Positions 1 through 7,237 of a stretch of DNA of 47,527 bases are shown in pieces. The number at the start of each line of letters is the position of its first letter. Position 1 is the stretch's first letter. Position numbers and translations under genes: made by a program. The notes beneath the pieces are model-generated. The model did no database searches, was not told the DNA's origin, and saw only the letters and a program-made list of their open reading frames with translations. Source of the stretch: an uncultured Candidatus Melainabacteria bacterium (GTDB taxonomy: Bacteria; Cyanobacteriota; Vampirovibrionia; Gastranaerophilales; Gastranaerophilaceae); contig CASLVD010000007.1 in NCBI GenBank assembly GCA_949398305.1, forward strand, positions 1-47,527. Direction: 5' to 3'.

Positions 1-81
1 TCCTTTTTTAATTCTAAGTTCTTTAATGTAAGAACCTAAAACAACTGCTAAATGTAAATTTTTTTCAGAAATCTCTTGCAT
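1..81 (-). CDS. XRE-type regulator N-terminus, cut by window edge
   Basis: The first 27 codons of a minus-strand gene run off the left edge. The visible protein ends in LGSYIKELRIKKG, which resembles helix 1 of Cro/C1-type helix-turn-helix repressors just before the usual LSQ. The ATG at 81 is chosen because an in-frame TGA lies about 27 nt upstream. There is no Shine-Dalgarno, but TATTAT (93-88) lies 6 nt before the ATG, the same spacing as at several other genes here. The HTH family is inferred from a short stretch only. Confidence 0.5.
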   Translation of the reverse strand, partial: MQEISEKNLHLAVVLGSYIKELRIKKG

Positions 82-87
82 TTGTAC

Positions 88-93
88 ATAATA
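88..93 (-). promoter_or_regulatory. -10 element TATTAT, possible leaderless start
   Basis: TGT-TATTAT resembles an extended -10 and ends 6 nt before the ATG at 81. That would place transcription start at or next to the start codon. Confidence 0.35.
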
Positions 94-154
94 ACAGAAT
101 ATATATCAAAAAGAAACTACTAAAATATTTTTTTTATTTATCTGAGAATAAATT

Positions 155-343
155 TTATTTAAATAAATCTGTACCATTACAATTTAAACTCTTGCATAAT
201 TTATTTAAAGTTTCAAAGTGTATTATACGTATTTTATTTTGACAATATTTTTCTATTGTAGCTATTGATAATCCTGTAAGTTTAGATAATTCCTGTGTCG
301 TTATATTAGATTGTTCCATTATTTTTTGTAAATTGCATTTCAT
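155..343 (-). CDS. Small XRE-family HTH regulator
   Basis: 62 residues, essentially one Cro/C1-type DNA-binding domain. TTQELSKLTGLSIATIEKYC (about 15-34) has the helix-turn-helix layout, and the domain closes with FETLNKLCKSLNC. No effector or oligomerisation domain is present. GAGG lies 7 nt before the ATG. Two inverted repeats upstream (354-374 and 395-418) are candidate operators, so autoregulation is plausible. A second XRE-like gene begins 74 bp downstream on the same strand. Target unknown; stand-alone regulators of this size occur in antitoxin, phage and core contexts, and nothing here decides which. Confidence 0.75.
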   Translation of the reverse strand: MKCNLQKIMEQSNITTQELSKLTGLSIATIEKYCQNKIRIIHFETLNKLCKSLNCNGTDLFK

Positions 344-352
344 ACTTAAACC

Positions 353-375
353 TCATTTAAATTATTTTTAAATGA
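353..375. promoter_or_regulatory. Inverted repeat, candidate operator
   Basis: TCATTTAAA and TTTAAATGA form a perfect 9-bp inverted repeat around a 5-nt spacer, immediately upstream of the Shine-Dalgarno of the 155-343 regulator. Confidence 0.4.
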
Positions 376-394
376 TACTTAAGATGTTATACAA

Positions 395-418
395 AATCAT
401 TACACATATGTAATGATT
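395..418. promoter_or_regulatory. Inverted repeat, candidate operator
   Basis: AATCATTAC and GTAATGATT form a perfect 9-bp inverted repeat with a 6-nt spacer, between the end of ruvC and the XRE gene. It lacks a U-run, so an operator fits better than a ruvC terminator, but this is not certain. Confidence 0.4.
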
Positions 419-424
419 AAATAA

Positions 425-895
425 TCACACATGACTGCGGGTATATGATATAGCAATAGCTATAGAATCCACGGTATCATCAAGTTTTGGAAGTTTATCA
501 GTGCCAAGCGCGATTTTTACCATCTGTTCAACTTCTTTTTTATCCGCGCGCCCGTAACCCGTTAAAATCTGTTTAACCTCCATCGGCGTGTATTCAAAAA
601 TCGGCACTCCAAACTTTTCTAAAACAGTTAAAATAACTCCTCTTGCATGTGCTACAGGCATTACAGTCGTTTGGTTTCGGAAGAAAAACAGTTTTTCTAT
701 CGCGCAGACATCAGGCCGGTATTTTTCAACAATATAATTCATATCGTTAAAAATCTCCAAAAGTCTTGCGGATTCTCTTTCTCCCTTTTTGGTTTGAATC
801 GAACCGGAATGTAAAAGTTCTATGTTTTTCCCGTCAAAATCCAGAATACTGTATCCGACTATCGCCATTCCCGGATCTATGCCTAAAATCTTCAT
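425..895 (-). CDS. ruvC: Holliday junction endonuclease RuvC
   Basis: 156 residues, normal RuvC length. RuvC resolves four-way junctions made during recombinational repair, working with the RuvAB branch-migration motor. The expected acidic active site is present: D7 in ILGIDPG, E67 in CAIEKLFF, and D140/D143 in LDDTVDSIAIAISY. The following FFRNQTT segment is also typical. ruvA and ruvB are not nearby. No Shine-Dalgarno is visible; an extended -10 (TGCTAAAAT) ends 6 nt before the ATG, so the mRNA may be leaderless. The promoter sits directly after the terminator of the upstream Hsp20-like gene, so ruvC is probably its own unit. Confidence 0.95.
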   Translation of the reverse strand: MKILGIDPGMAIVGYSILDFDGKNIELLHSGSIQTKKGERESARLLEIFNDMNYIVEKYRPDVCAIEKLFFFRNQTTVMPVAHARGVILTVLEKFGVPIFEYTPMEVKQILTGYGRADKKEVEQMVKIALGTDKLPKLDDTVDSIAIAISYTRSHV

Positions 896-901
896 AAATA
901 T

Positions 902-910
902 ATTTTAGCA
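902..910 (-). promoter_or_regulatory. Extended -10 of ruvC, possible leaderless start
   Basis: TGC-TAAAAT on the minus strand, with 6 nt between the hexamer and the ruvC ATG at 895. No Shine-Dalgarno lies in between. Confidence 0.4.
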
Positions 911-938
911 AAAAATAAGGGATAAATAAATATCCCTT
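911..938 (-). terminator. Terminator of the Hsp20-like gene
   Basis: AAGGGATA/TATCCCTT (917-924 and 931-938) forms an 8-bp stem with a 6-nt loop, followed on the minus strand by ATTTTTTG. Confidence 0.8.
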
Positions 939-946
939 ACTTTTAA

Positions 947-1501
947 TTAATCTTCTGATTTTTCTTTATCAATCGGAATTGTTATTACATAATAATTTCC
1001 GTTTGTTTCTTTTGTCAAATCGTTCAATTTAACATTGTTTCCGAACATATAATTCTGTTGGAATTCAGAAATTTGTTCATTGTATTTTGATTTTCTGATT
1101 GAGCGGCCGTTAATCGTTAAAATATTACCGTTTGATGAAACCTGAACATTGTTTTCATTATTGTCAAACGCTCTCAAGTCGATAATAATTTTGTAAACAT
1201 CTCCCATTTGTTCAAGGTGAATAATGTTTGCGGCTTTTCTTGCAAATCCTCTTTCAGCTTTACCAAACATTTTTTCCATAGATTGCATTTCTCGTTCAGC
1301 CATACGCTCCATTCTATCAGCATACGGGTTATGCATAGAATTTTTAAAATGCCAGTCAGCTACAACATAAAATGCACAAAACGCACCCAAAAATGTTAAC
1401 AAACCTGTCATTAAAGCCTTCATCAAAGGGTGGTTTGAACACATTGGACGGTATTCCTCTTTAACTCTTACTGTTTCTTCTGTTCTGTTATTTTCTTCCA
1501 T
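947..1501 (-). CDS. Membrane-anchored Hsp20-like protein
   Basis: 184 residues. A short N-terminal segment (1-26) is followed by one probable membrane helix (about 27-48, LMKALMTGLLTFLGAFCAFYVV). Next comes a charged Met/Glu/Arg-rich stretch (56-85) that could be a coiled coil, then a C-terminal beta-rich part from about 100. There, YKIIIDLRAFDNNENNVQVS and ILTINGRS look like the strands of an alpha-crystallin/Hsp20 fold. The last conserved I-x-I tail motif is only weakly represented (VITIPI). Hsp20 proteins hold unfolding clients, and the anchor suggests service at the membrane. AAGGAG precedes the ATG. The family call rests on pattern alone. Confidence 0.65.
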   Translation of the reverse strand: MEENNRTEETVRVKEEYRPMCSNHPLMKALMTGLLTFLGAFCAFYVVADWHFKNSMHNPYADRMERMAEREMQSMEKMFGKAERGFARKAANIIHLEQMGDVYKIIIDLRAFDNNENNVQVSSNGNILTINGRSIRKSKYNEQISEFQQNYMFGNNVKLNDLTKETNGNYYVITIPIDKEKSED

Positions 1502-1583
1502 AATTGCTCCTTTCGATTTAATTTTATTTATTTAACAACTTTTAACAATGTCAACTTAGAGATACCTGATAGGATAGTTTTAC

Positions 1584-1612
1584 TTGATTAAAGATTATTC
1601 GTGTGTTATAAT
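1584..1612 (+). promoter_or_regulatory. Sigma-70-type promoter
   Basis: TTGATT (1584-1589), 17-nt spacer, TATAAT (1607-1612). Expected transcription start is near 1619. This excludes an in-frame ATG-like start at 1601 and supports the start at 1634 for the next gene. Confidence 0.75.
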
Positions 1613-1633
1613 CCTGTCAGAAAGGGTATCTAT

Positions 1634-1822
1634 ATGGCTAAAATTTTAGTAACCATGCCTGACGAGTTTTTAAACAAAGTTGACGGGCTGGCAGATAAGG
1701 AAAGTTGTTCAAGAAGCGAACTAATCAGAGAAGCGCTTAGAAATTACATGCGCAGAATCTCAAAACAACAGCTTCAAAATGCTTCCCGCAATGCTGAAAT
1801 TTTAGAAGATATACTCAGTTAG
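1634..1822 (+). CDS. Ribbon-helix-helix (CopG-like) regulator
   Basis: 62 residues from the ATG at 1634, with AGAAAGGG 7 nt upstream. MAKILVTMPDEFLNKVDGLA gives the beta strand and first helix of a ribbon-helix-helix fold, and SRSELIREALRNYM is the classic second helix. The remaining 20 residues (QLQNASRNAEILEDILS) are helical. Such proteins bind DNA as dimers and often repress their own promoter or act as antitoxins. No toxin-like partner follows; the next gene, 26 bp on, is an L,D-transpeptidase. A longer reading from 1601 is possible in frame but would begin upstream of the predicted transcription start. Confidence 0.8.
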   Translation: MAKILVTMPDEFLNKVDGLADKESCSRSELIREALRNYMRRISKQQLQNASRNAEILEDILS

Positions 1823-1848
1823 TTTATACATATTATTCACATTAACTT

Positions 1849-2508
1849 ATGAAAATACCAGTAATTCAGGGGATTAGAACCGGCTTAGGAATTACGGCAA
1901 TTGCAGGAACTTTTTTATTTGCAGCCCCAAAAGCAAAGGCTAATACATTTACCCGCCAAAAACCGGATACTTTTGAATATACCCAAGTTAAAGACACCAC
2001 AGTAGTTGATGTCTTACCATCTATTCACGGAACAAATGATTCTTTAGTACTTTCAAAAGCACCAAGTCCGGCGCTTACCGTTCAAGGCGAAAAGAAAAAT
2101 GCCGCAATTGTTGTAGATGTTTCAAAAAATATTCTATATCACTATGATATTAACGGAAAACCAACAATGGCATATCTTGTTGCGTCAGGAAAACCTAAAA
2201 CCCCGACAAAAGAAATCATAAGTATCGTTTCACATGTTGAAACTTACCCTTATAAATCTGCACCTCCGCACACAAAAAGACGCAGAAGTCCCGGAAGTTT
2301 TGGACCTAAAGCAATTATTCTTGATAAATTAGATACACTTAAAAATGAAAGAATTAATTCAGGTCAATTTATCCACGGCAATAATGATTTTTCAAGTCTT
2401 GGTAAATACGTATCCGGCGGCTGTATTAGAATGGATAACGAAGTTATCAAACAACTTGCAAAAATCGTTAAGCGTGGTGATCTTGTGATTTTTAGAAAAA
2501 TAAAATAG
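1849..2508 (+). CDS. L,D-transpeptidase (YkuD family)
   Basis: 219 residues. The N-terminus carries a signal sequence (about 1-32, ending AAPKAKANT). The YkuD catalytic domain spans about 83-216 and keeps its signature: H176 in FIHGNND and C192 in SGGCIRM. The Cys attacks a tetrapeptide stem and forms 3-3 cross-links in peptidoglycan, or attaches a protein to it. It is probably periplasmic. No Shine-Dalgarno is visible before the ATG. A TATTAT about 12 nt upstream would give only a very short leader. It may also be read through from the upstream regulator. It ends 3 bp from the convergent pseudopilin gene. Confidence 0.85.
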   Translation: MKIPVIQGIRTGLGITAIAGTFLFAAPKAKANTFTRQKPDTFEYTQVKDTTVVDVLPSIHGTNDSLVLSKAPSPALTVQGEKKNAAIVVDVSKNILYHYDINGKPTMAYLVASGKPKTPTKEIISIVSHVETYPYKSAPPHTKRRRSPGSFGPKAIILDKLDTLKNERINSGQFIHGNNDFSSLGKYVSGGCIRMDNEVIKQLAKIVKRGDLVIFRKIK

Positions 2509-2511
2509 TAA

Positions 2512-3285
2512 TTAGCGTTTTACTTTCATCCTCCAAACATCACTCGGGATTTCCCAGCCGTTATTTTTAACCCGTGTTAAACAAAAATATCCGGCATTAT
2601 TACCACTTGTAAGTTTGCTGCAATTTTTATTAACATCTTCATTTGTCATACTGTTTCCTGCAGGAACTACCCCGTCAGATGTAAAAACAGCAGCATAAAT
2701 ATCTTGCCCGATAATATTAGGCGGTCTATCTCCATTTCCATCAATGAATAATATAATAGAAGATGGATCAGATATCTTTACACCAAAATAATTATATATA
2801 CTACCTGCACTATATCCATCCACAATTAAGTTTGAACCATTTGTAAGTTTAATTATAATAATATCTGAACCGATACCAATTTGAGAACGATAAGTATAAG
2901 GTACTCCACCTGACAAAGTTCTTGTTAAACCTTTATCATTCCAGCAACCGGATTTATTATAACAAACCGTTGAATATTTCATATGCGGAGCTAAATATGT
3001 TTCAAACCATTTTTTAGAACTTTCCATATTATCAGGCAATTCCATTTCAAACGAAACATCATCATATTCCGTAAACTTCAATGTCTGCTGCAAAATTGAG
3101 TATGTTTCCTTAAGATTTGATTCAACAATATGTTTACTATAATTACTAATCAAATTTGGGATAGTCATCGCTGCAACTACACCAATGATACCAAGGGTTA
3201 TTAGAACTTCAGCTAATGTAAAACCTGCTTTTTTACCCCTCGTCCCTTTGGCCTCCGAGCCGGAGTCTGTTCGGCTTTTCAACAC
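2512..3285 (-). CDS. Pseudopilin-like protein, 5' end interrupted
   Basis: 257 residues from a GTG at 3285. KKAGFTLAEVLITLGIIGVV (about 19-38) is a type IV prepilin cleavage and methylation site (G|FTLAE, Glu at +5) followed by the hydrophobic assembly helix. The Cys-containing remainder resembles a minor pilin head. The GTG lacks a good Shine-Dalgarno. A strong AAGGAG plus ATG lies at 3407, but its frame closes after 15 codons because of a nine-G tract. With 7 or 10 Gs the frame would be open from 3407 through the pilin. The N-terminal residues before KKAG are encoded by a palindromic, repeat-like stretch. It is either a phase-variable gene, a frameshifted gene or a sequence error. Confidence 0.75.
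   Translation of the reverse strand: MLKSRTDSGSEAKGTRGKKAGFTLAEVLITLGIIGVVAAMTIPNLISNYSKHIVESNLKETYSILQQTLKFTEYDDVSFEMELPDNMESSKKWFETYLAPHMKYSTVCYNKSGCWNDKGLTRTLSGGVPYTYRSQIGIGSDIIIIKLTNGSNLIVDGYSAGSIYNYFGVKISDPSSIILFIDGNGDRPPNIIGQDIYAAVFTSDGVVPAGNSMTNEDVNKNCSKLTSGNNAGYFCLTRVKNNGWEIPSDVWRMKVKR
3253..3265. repeat. Short inverted repeat in the pilin leader
   Basis: CTCCG-AGC-CGGAG, a 5-bp inverted repeat. It is GC-rich compared with its surroundings and lies next to the larger palindrome at 3292-3312. Confidence 0.5.
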
Positions 3286-3291
3286 AGATAG

Positions 3292-3312
3292 ATTCCGGAT
3301 CGAATCCGGAAT
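3292..3312. repeat. REP-like palindrome inside reading frame
   Basis: ATTCCGGAT-CGA-ATCCGGAAT, a perfect 9-bp inverted repeat with a 3-nt loop. It lies in the open frame that leads into the pseudopilin. Sequences of this kind are known as dispersed palindromic repeats in other bacteria; copy number here is unknown. Confidence 0.6.
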
Positions 3313-3359
3313 GACAATACTTTTGAAAGGAGATAACTGAAACCCGCTTGAATTAAGCT

Positions 3360-3407
3360 TTAAGCAAGTACCCCCCCCCGATTTTCTAATTTTAATCTGT
3401 TTTTCAT
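3360..3407 (-). other. Start fragment of pseudopilin gene with G9 tract
   Basis: ATG at 3407 has AAGGAG 7 nt upstream, the best start signal for the pilin gene. The frame reads MKNRLKLENRGGVLA and stops. The nine-base homopolymer is at 3371-3379 (C on the plus strand). Confidence 0.6.
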
Positions 3408-3461
3408 ACTTAATCTCCTTTTCAATATTATTAATTATAACAATTTATAATCATTTTTGCA

Positions 3462-3491
3462 ATAAAAAAACTCCTTAGATTTAAGGAGTTT
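3462..3491 (-). terminator. Terminator of rpoD
   Basis: AAACTCCTTA/TAAGGAGTTT (3468-3477 and 3482-3491), a 10-bp stem with a 4-nt loop. T-rich flanks on both sides mean it may work in both directions. Confidence 0.85.
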
Positions 3492-3499
3492 TTTATAAA

Positions 3500-4597
3500 T
3501 TATTCAACGTATTCTTCTAAGCGTTTTTTACGATTCGGATGACGTAATTTTCTCAAAGCTTTTGCTTCAATTTGTCTGATACGTTCACGTGTAACACCGA
3601 ACAATTGACCAACTTCTTCCAGAGTTCTCTGGCGGCCGTCATCCATACCGAAACGTAATCTCAATACATCACGTTCACGAGGAGATAATGTACAAAGAAC
3701 TTCAGCTAAATCTTCTTTTAATAATTCAGAAGCAACCATTTTTACAGGAGCATCAGCTTCTTTATCTTCGATAAAATCACCTAAACGAGAATCTTCTTCT
3801 TTACCGATTGGAGTTTCAAGAGATAAAGGTTCTTGAGCAATTTTGATAATTTCGCGAAGTTTTGGAATAGAAACATTCATTTCTGCTGCCAATTCATCTT
3901 CGGTTGGTTTTCTTGACAAATCTTGAGCCAATTTTCTTGTAACTTTTTTAAGTTTATTGATTGTTTCTACCATGTGAACAGGAATTCTGATTGTTCTTGC
4001 CTGATCAGCAATAGCACGAGTAATTGCTTGTCTGATCCACCATGTTGCATAAGTTGAGAATTTGAAACCTCTTTCGTGGTCAAATTTTTCAGCCGCACGG
4101 ATTAAACCAAGGTTGCCTTCTTGAATTAAGTCTAAGAAAAGCATTCCGCGTCCTACATATTTTTTAGCAATACTTACAACTAAACGTAAGTTAGCTTGAA
4201 CAAGTTTTCTTTTTGCAATAGCGCCAGGTGTACCGCCTTCGAGAATTTTTCTTGCTAATTCGATTTCTTCATTAGCAGATAAAAGTTTAATTCTGCCGAT
4301 TTCGCGCAAGTATAATCTTACAGGGTCATCTATTGCTACATTTTTCGGAAGTTCTAAATCATTCGGGTCCGGTTCATCAGAACTATGCATCATGTAGATA
4401 TCTTCTGCGTTAACCTTATCACCCATTTTTGATGTAACAATATCTTCAATGTTGTCAGTTGAAATGTCAACATTCATATAATTAATCGCATCATGTTCAG
4501 AGTCTAAAACTGAATCCTCGTTAATATCTTGCAAATCAAGTGTATCTTCTTCCATAACACTGACTACAGAGGAGCTTGCTTGTCTTTTTTTTGTCAT
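3500..4597 (-). CDS. rpoD: Primary sigma factor (sigma-70/SigA)
   Basis: 365 residues. After an acidic N-terminal part (1-88), all sigma-70 regions are visible. Region 1.2 is at about 90-125. Region 2 is at 130-205, with [20 protein letters not shown] and [14 protein letters not shown] for core binding, -10 recognition and melting. Region 3 follows at about 210-285. Region 4 is at 295-360, with RLRFG and the helix-turn-helix [20 protein letters not shown] for the -35 element. It directs RNA polymerase to housekeeping promoters. Its ATG touches the dnaG stop codon (TAGATG), and its GGAG lies inside dnaG, so the two are coupled like the classic macromolecular-synthesis operon. Confidence 0.97.
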   Translation of the reverse strand: MTKKRQASSSVVSVMEEDTLDLQDINEDSVLDSEHDAINYMNVDISTDNIEDIVTSKMGDKVNAEDIYMMHSSDEPDPNDLELPKNVAIDDPVRLYLREIGRIKLLSANEEIELARKILEGGTPGAIAKRKLVQANLRLVVSIAKKYVGRGMLFLDLIQEGNLGLIRAAEKFDHERGFKFSTYATWWIRQAITRAIADQARTIRIPVHMVETINKLKKVTRKLAQDLSRKPTEDELAAEMNVSIPKLREIIKIAQEPLSLETPIGKEEDSRLGDFIEDKEADAPVKMVASELLKEDLAEVLCTLSPRERDVLRLRFGMDDGRQRTLEEVGQLFGVTRERIRQIEAKALRKLRHPNRKKRLEEYVE

Positions 4598-6487
4598 CTA
4601 AAATTTCTCCGATTTTTGTCTTATTTTCTTTATTTTATCTCTTAGTTGTATTTGAATTTTCAGGGCTTCGGGATCATCATCTTTTATCCCTTTATACAAA
4701 CTTTTAATGTGTTCGGTTTCTTTGACGTGTCTGCAATGATTAATTTTGTTGATTGTTTCTTTAATCACACTTCCAAAATCTTCTTCATTGAGACCTTTAT
4801 ATACCTCCGATGTCGCAATCAACTCCGGTAAAATCGCCTGAGCTTCAGGGTTTTCAACAAATTCAGTATATAAATGTTCAATTAATTCCTTCACATTATT
4901 TACGCTACATATCAGTTTGTCAATTGTAGTTTTTACATTTGTTAATATTTGATCATCGAATGTAACGTCACCTATCATTTCATTTATTTGAGTAAATGTT
5001 AAAGGACTGTCGGGTACTAAAAAAACACTCAATAAATTTTTTTGCGCTTTTTGTAAAACTGATGAACTTTTTGTTACATTTTTAATAATTCTTTCTGCCT
5101 GCGGCAGGTTTGCACGTTCAAAAACCCTCATTTCAGTACGGATTGCGCCTGCATTTATATTTAAAGTTTGGGCTACCATATCAATATATTCAGAACGGAT
5201 TATTCTATTTTTAATCTCAGAAAGCACAGGTATAATTTGTTTTACATATTGGGCTTTTTCCTGCGGTGTGTTGTATTTATCTTTTTCTCTCAAAATATTT
5301 TCCAATTGAAAATCGATAAATAACGGTGCATTTTCCATATACATTTTGTAAGCATCAGCCCCGACAGAACGTACAAATTCATCCGGGTCTTTACCCTCTG
5401 GAGGTGCAATTACACGAATCTCACAGGCGTATTTGTCTTTATCAGATGCAACATAGCTTTCATCAAACTGTCTTATATCGCCAAGCCCTGCAAAAACATC
5501 TTTAATAACCGCCGCTCCGCGCGCTGTAGCTTTTTGTCCGGCTGAATCCGTATCAAAAGACAAATAAATCCTTCTTGATTTTGTATAGCGGGAAAGAAGT
5601 TTTACGTGTTCTGCAGTTAAAGATGTTCCACAAGATGCCACACAGTTTTCAATCCCGTGAGCCTGAGAAGAAATTACATCAAAATAACCTTCCATCAGGA
5701 TTACAGAATCATTTTCTTTGATAGCATCTTTTGCTGTATAAAGCCCATATAGAAGTCGGCTCTTATTATATATTAATGAATCAGAAGAGTTTAAATATTT
5801 TGGAGTCTGGTCTTTTTCCAAAGCTCTTGCGCCAAAAGCTACAAACTCCCCGTTTTCGTTTTGAATCGGAATAATTACACGATTTCTGAATCGATCAATA
5901 TATCCACCTCTTTCGCTTTTCATAATCAAACCGGATTTTTCCAAAACATCATTCGAAAAATCTTTTCTAAGTTCATCATACAAAGTTGTATAAGTTTTCG
6001 GTGCAATCCCGATGTGGAATTTTTTAATAATATCAGTTCCTATTCCGCGTTTTGTAAGATATTTCAATGCAATATCCGCATTAGAGTCTTTAGCGCGAAT
6101 TAATAAATCGTGATAGAATTCTGCCGCAACCATGGTTGCAGTCGCCATTTGTTCTTTTAACTCTCGTGATGAACCGCTTGCAGATTTGTGAGATTGCGGA
6201 ACTTCCAACCCGAATTTTTCGGCAAGCTCAATAATTAAATCCTTAAATTCAATATTGCGGGTTTTCATGATGAACTTTAAGGTATCACCGGCTTCACCGC
6301 AGCTAAAACATTTGTAAATCCCCAAATGCGGAGTAACACAAAATGACGGATTTTTATCTTTGTGAAACGGGCAAAGACCCCAGTAATTGTTGCCTTTTTT
6401 CTTCAGCACAACTTCCTGGGATACCACATCAACGATATCCAAACGTTCCTTAATCTGTTGTACTAATTCATCCCACGTACCAGCCAT
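4598..6487 (-). CDS. dnaG: DNA primase DnaG
   Basis: 629 residues. DnaG makes the RNA primers for the replication fork. The CHC2 zinc-binding domain is at the N-terminus (C39, H42, C60, C63). The catalytic TOPRIM domain follows, with E266 in LMEGYFD and D312/D314 in SFDTDSAG as metal ligands. The last 150 or so residues form a helical region where DnaB helicase would bind. rpoD follows directly with no gap. No Shine-Dalgarno is present; TGT-TACAAT ends 6 nt before the ATG, another possible leaderless start. Confidence 0.97.
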   Translation of the reverse strand: MAGTWDELVQQIKERLDIVDVVSQEVVLKKKGNNYWGLCPFHKDKNPSFCVTPHLGIYKCFSCGEAGDTLKFIMKTRNIEFKDLIIELAEKFGLEVPQSHKSASGSSRELKEQMATATMVAAEFYHDLLIRAKDSNADIALKYLTKRGIGTDIIKKFHIGIAPKTYTTLYDELRKDFSNDVLEKSGLIMKSERGGYIDRFRNRVIIPIQNENGEFVAFGARALEKDQTPKYLNSSDSLIYNKSRLLYGLYTAKDAIKENDSVILMEGYFDVISSQAHGIENCVASCGTSLTAEHVKLLSRYTKSRRIYLSFDTDSAGQKATARGAAVIKDVFAGLGDIRQFDESYVASDKDKYACEIRVIAPPEGKDPDEFVRSVGADAYKMYMENAPLFIDFQLENILREKDKYNTPQEKAQYVKQIIPVLSEIKNRIIRSEYIDMVAQTLNINAGAIRTEMRVFERANLPQAERIIKNVTKSSSVLQKAQKNLLSVFLVPDSPLTFTQINEMIGDVTFDDQILTNVKTTIDKLICSVNNVKELIEHLYTEFVENPEAQAILPELIATSEVYKGLNEEDFGSVIKETINKINHCRHVKETEHIKSLYKGIKDDDPEALKIQIQLRDKIKKIRQKSEKF

Positions 6488-6493
6488 AATAAA

Positions 6494-6502
6494 ATTGTAA
6501 CA
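6494..6502 (-). promoter_or_regulatory. Extended -10 of dnaG, possible leaderless start
   Basis: TGT-TACAAT on the minus strand, with 6 nt to the dnaG ATG at 6487. There is no good -35 and no Shine-Dalgarno. Confidence 0.35.
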
Positions 6503-6596
6503 TCAACATGTTTTTTGAGAAAATTTTTATAAAAAATTTCCTCCTCATATATTACAAATGTTCATTATTTTTGAAAAACAGTAAATCCCACCCCAT

Positions 6597-6621
6597 AACA
6601 AAAAGACCGGGGGTACCGGTC
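6597..6621 (-). terminator. Terminator of the 6660-7070 gene
   Basis: GACCGG/CCGGTC (6605-6610 and 6616-6621) followed on the minus strand by TTTTTGTTA. The same core stem is used by the terminator at 7183-7206. Confidence 0.75.
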
Positions 6622-6626
6622 AAAAG

Positions 6627-6635
6627 TGTGAGTAA
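6627..6635. repeat. Flanking inverted repeat, 3' copy of unit A
   Basis: TGTGAGTAA, the exact reverse complement of 7089-7097. It lies in the 3' UTR of the 6660-7070 gene, just before the terminator. Confidence 0.5.
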
Positions 6636-6659
6636 GTATTAGTAGTATATTTATAAGTC

Positions 6660-7070
6660 TTATGCAAATAATTCTGCAAATGGTCCATTTGGATCCATTA
6701 TATGTGCTTCTACAGCTCCGTCTTCTGCAAGTTTCAAGCCCGGTTCAACAACTGTTTTTACTCCGTTTGTTACGCTTGCAACTTGTGCAGCTGAGACTTT
6801 GTAGTCGTAGCCTAAACTTTTTAAAATAGCGTTTGTGCTTTCTGCCAATTCTTTATCAGCAGCTGTGTATTTCCCTAATCTTGCACCATACAAGTACTGT
6901 GCATTTTTTGTCAAAAGGTCTGTTTCATTTTTCAAACCTTTAAACTCAACATCAGCTTTTACAGCTTCTTTTGTTTCGTCAGCTTTTTTTACTTCCTTTT
7001 CTACATTTTTACCGATTACAAAGTTATAATTGTTATAACCATTGTTGAAATCATTAAACTTGATTGTCAT
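6660..7070 (-). CDS. Unknown protein, unit A
   Basis: 136 residues, not recognised. There is no signal peptide or membrane helix. The first 20 residues are Asn/Tyr/Phe-rich, then a Lys/Glu-rich helix (about 23-45), then a mixed region with AAQVASVTNGVKTVV, and an acidic end, GPFAELFA. The gene has its own AGGAGA Shine-Dalgarno and its own terminator. Its 5' UTR carries TATGTGAGTAAAA, almost identical to that of the next unknown gene upstream (7238-7708), and the 3' UTR carries the complement. The stop codon lies within a 19-nt stretch that matches a candidate small RNA at 34568-34586. Expression as a small monocistronic unit is inferred. Confidence 0.7.
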   Translation of the reverse strand: MTIKFNDFNNGYNNYNFVIGKNVEKEVKKADETKEAVKADVEFKGLKNETDLLTKNAQYLYGARLGKYTAADKELAESTNAILKSLGYDYKVSAAQVASVTNGVKTVVEPGLKLAEDGAVEAHIMDPNGPFAELFA

Positions 7071-7088
7071 TTCGGTTCTCCTTATCTT

Positions 7089-7097
7089 TTACTCACA
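7089..7097. repeat. Flanking inverted repeat, 5' copy of unit A
   Basis: TTACTCACA on the plus strand; on the mRNA it reads TGTGAGTAA, just upstream of the Shine-Dalgarno. It pairs with 6627-6635. Confidence 0.5.
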
Positions 7098-7177
7098 TAA
7101 TAAGATACGGCATGTTTTTTAATAATCTTTAGGATTTTGGCTAAATTTGTAAAGAAATTGTTACAATTAAAAACACA

Positions 7178-7206
7178 ATAAAAAGACCGGTTCATTGACC
7201 GGTCTT
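7178..7206 (-). terminator. Terminator of the 7238-7708 gene
   Basis: AAGACCGGT/ACCGGTCTT (7183-7191 and 7198-7206), a 9-bp stem with a 6-nt loop, followed on the minus strand by TTTATTG. Confidence 0.85.
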
Positions 7207-7211
7207 AGAAT

Positions 7212-7221
7212 GTATGTGAGT
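7212..7221. repeat. Flanking inverted repeat, 3' copy of unit B
   Basis: GTATGTGAGT, the exact reverse complement of 7728-7737. It lies between the stop codon of the 7238-7708 gene and its terminator. Confidence 0.5.
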
Positions 7222-7237
7222 TAAGTTTTGATTCGTA

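Noticed and set aside
1601-1633. Upstream extension of the ribbon-helix-helix gene
   Set aside because: It lies across the -10 and before the expected transcription start; the ATG at 1634 has its own ribosome-binding site.
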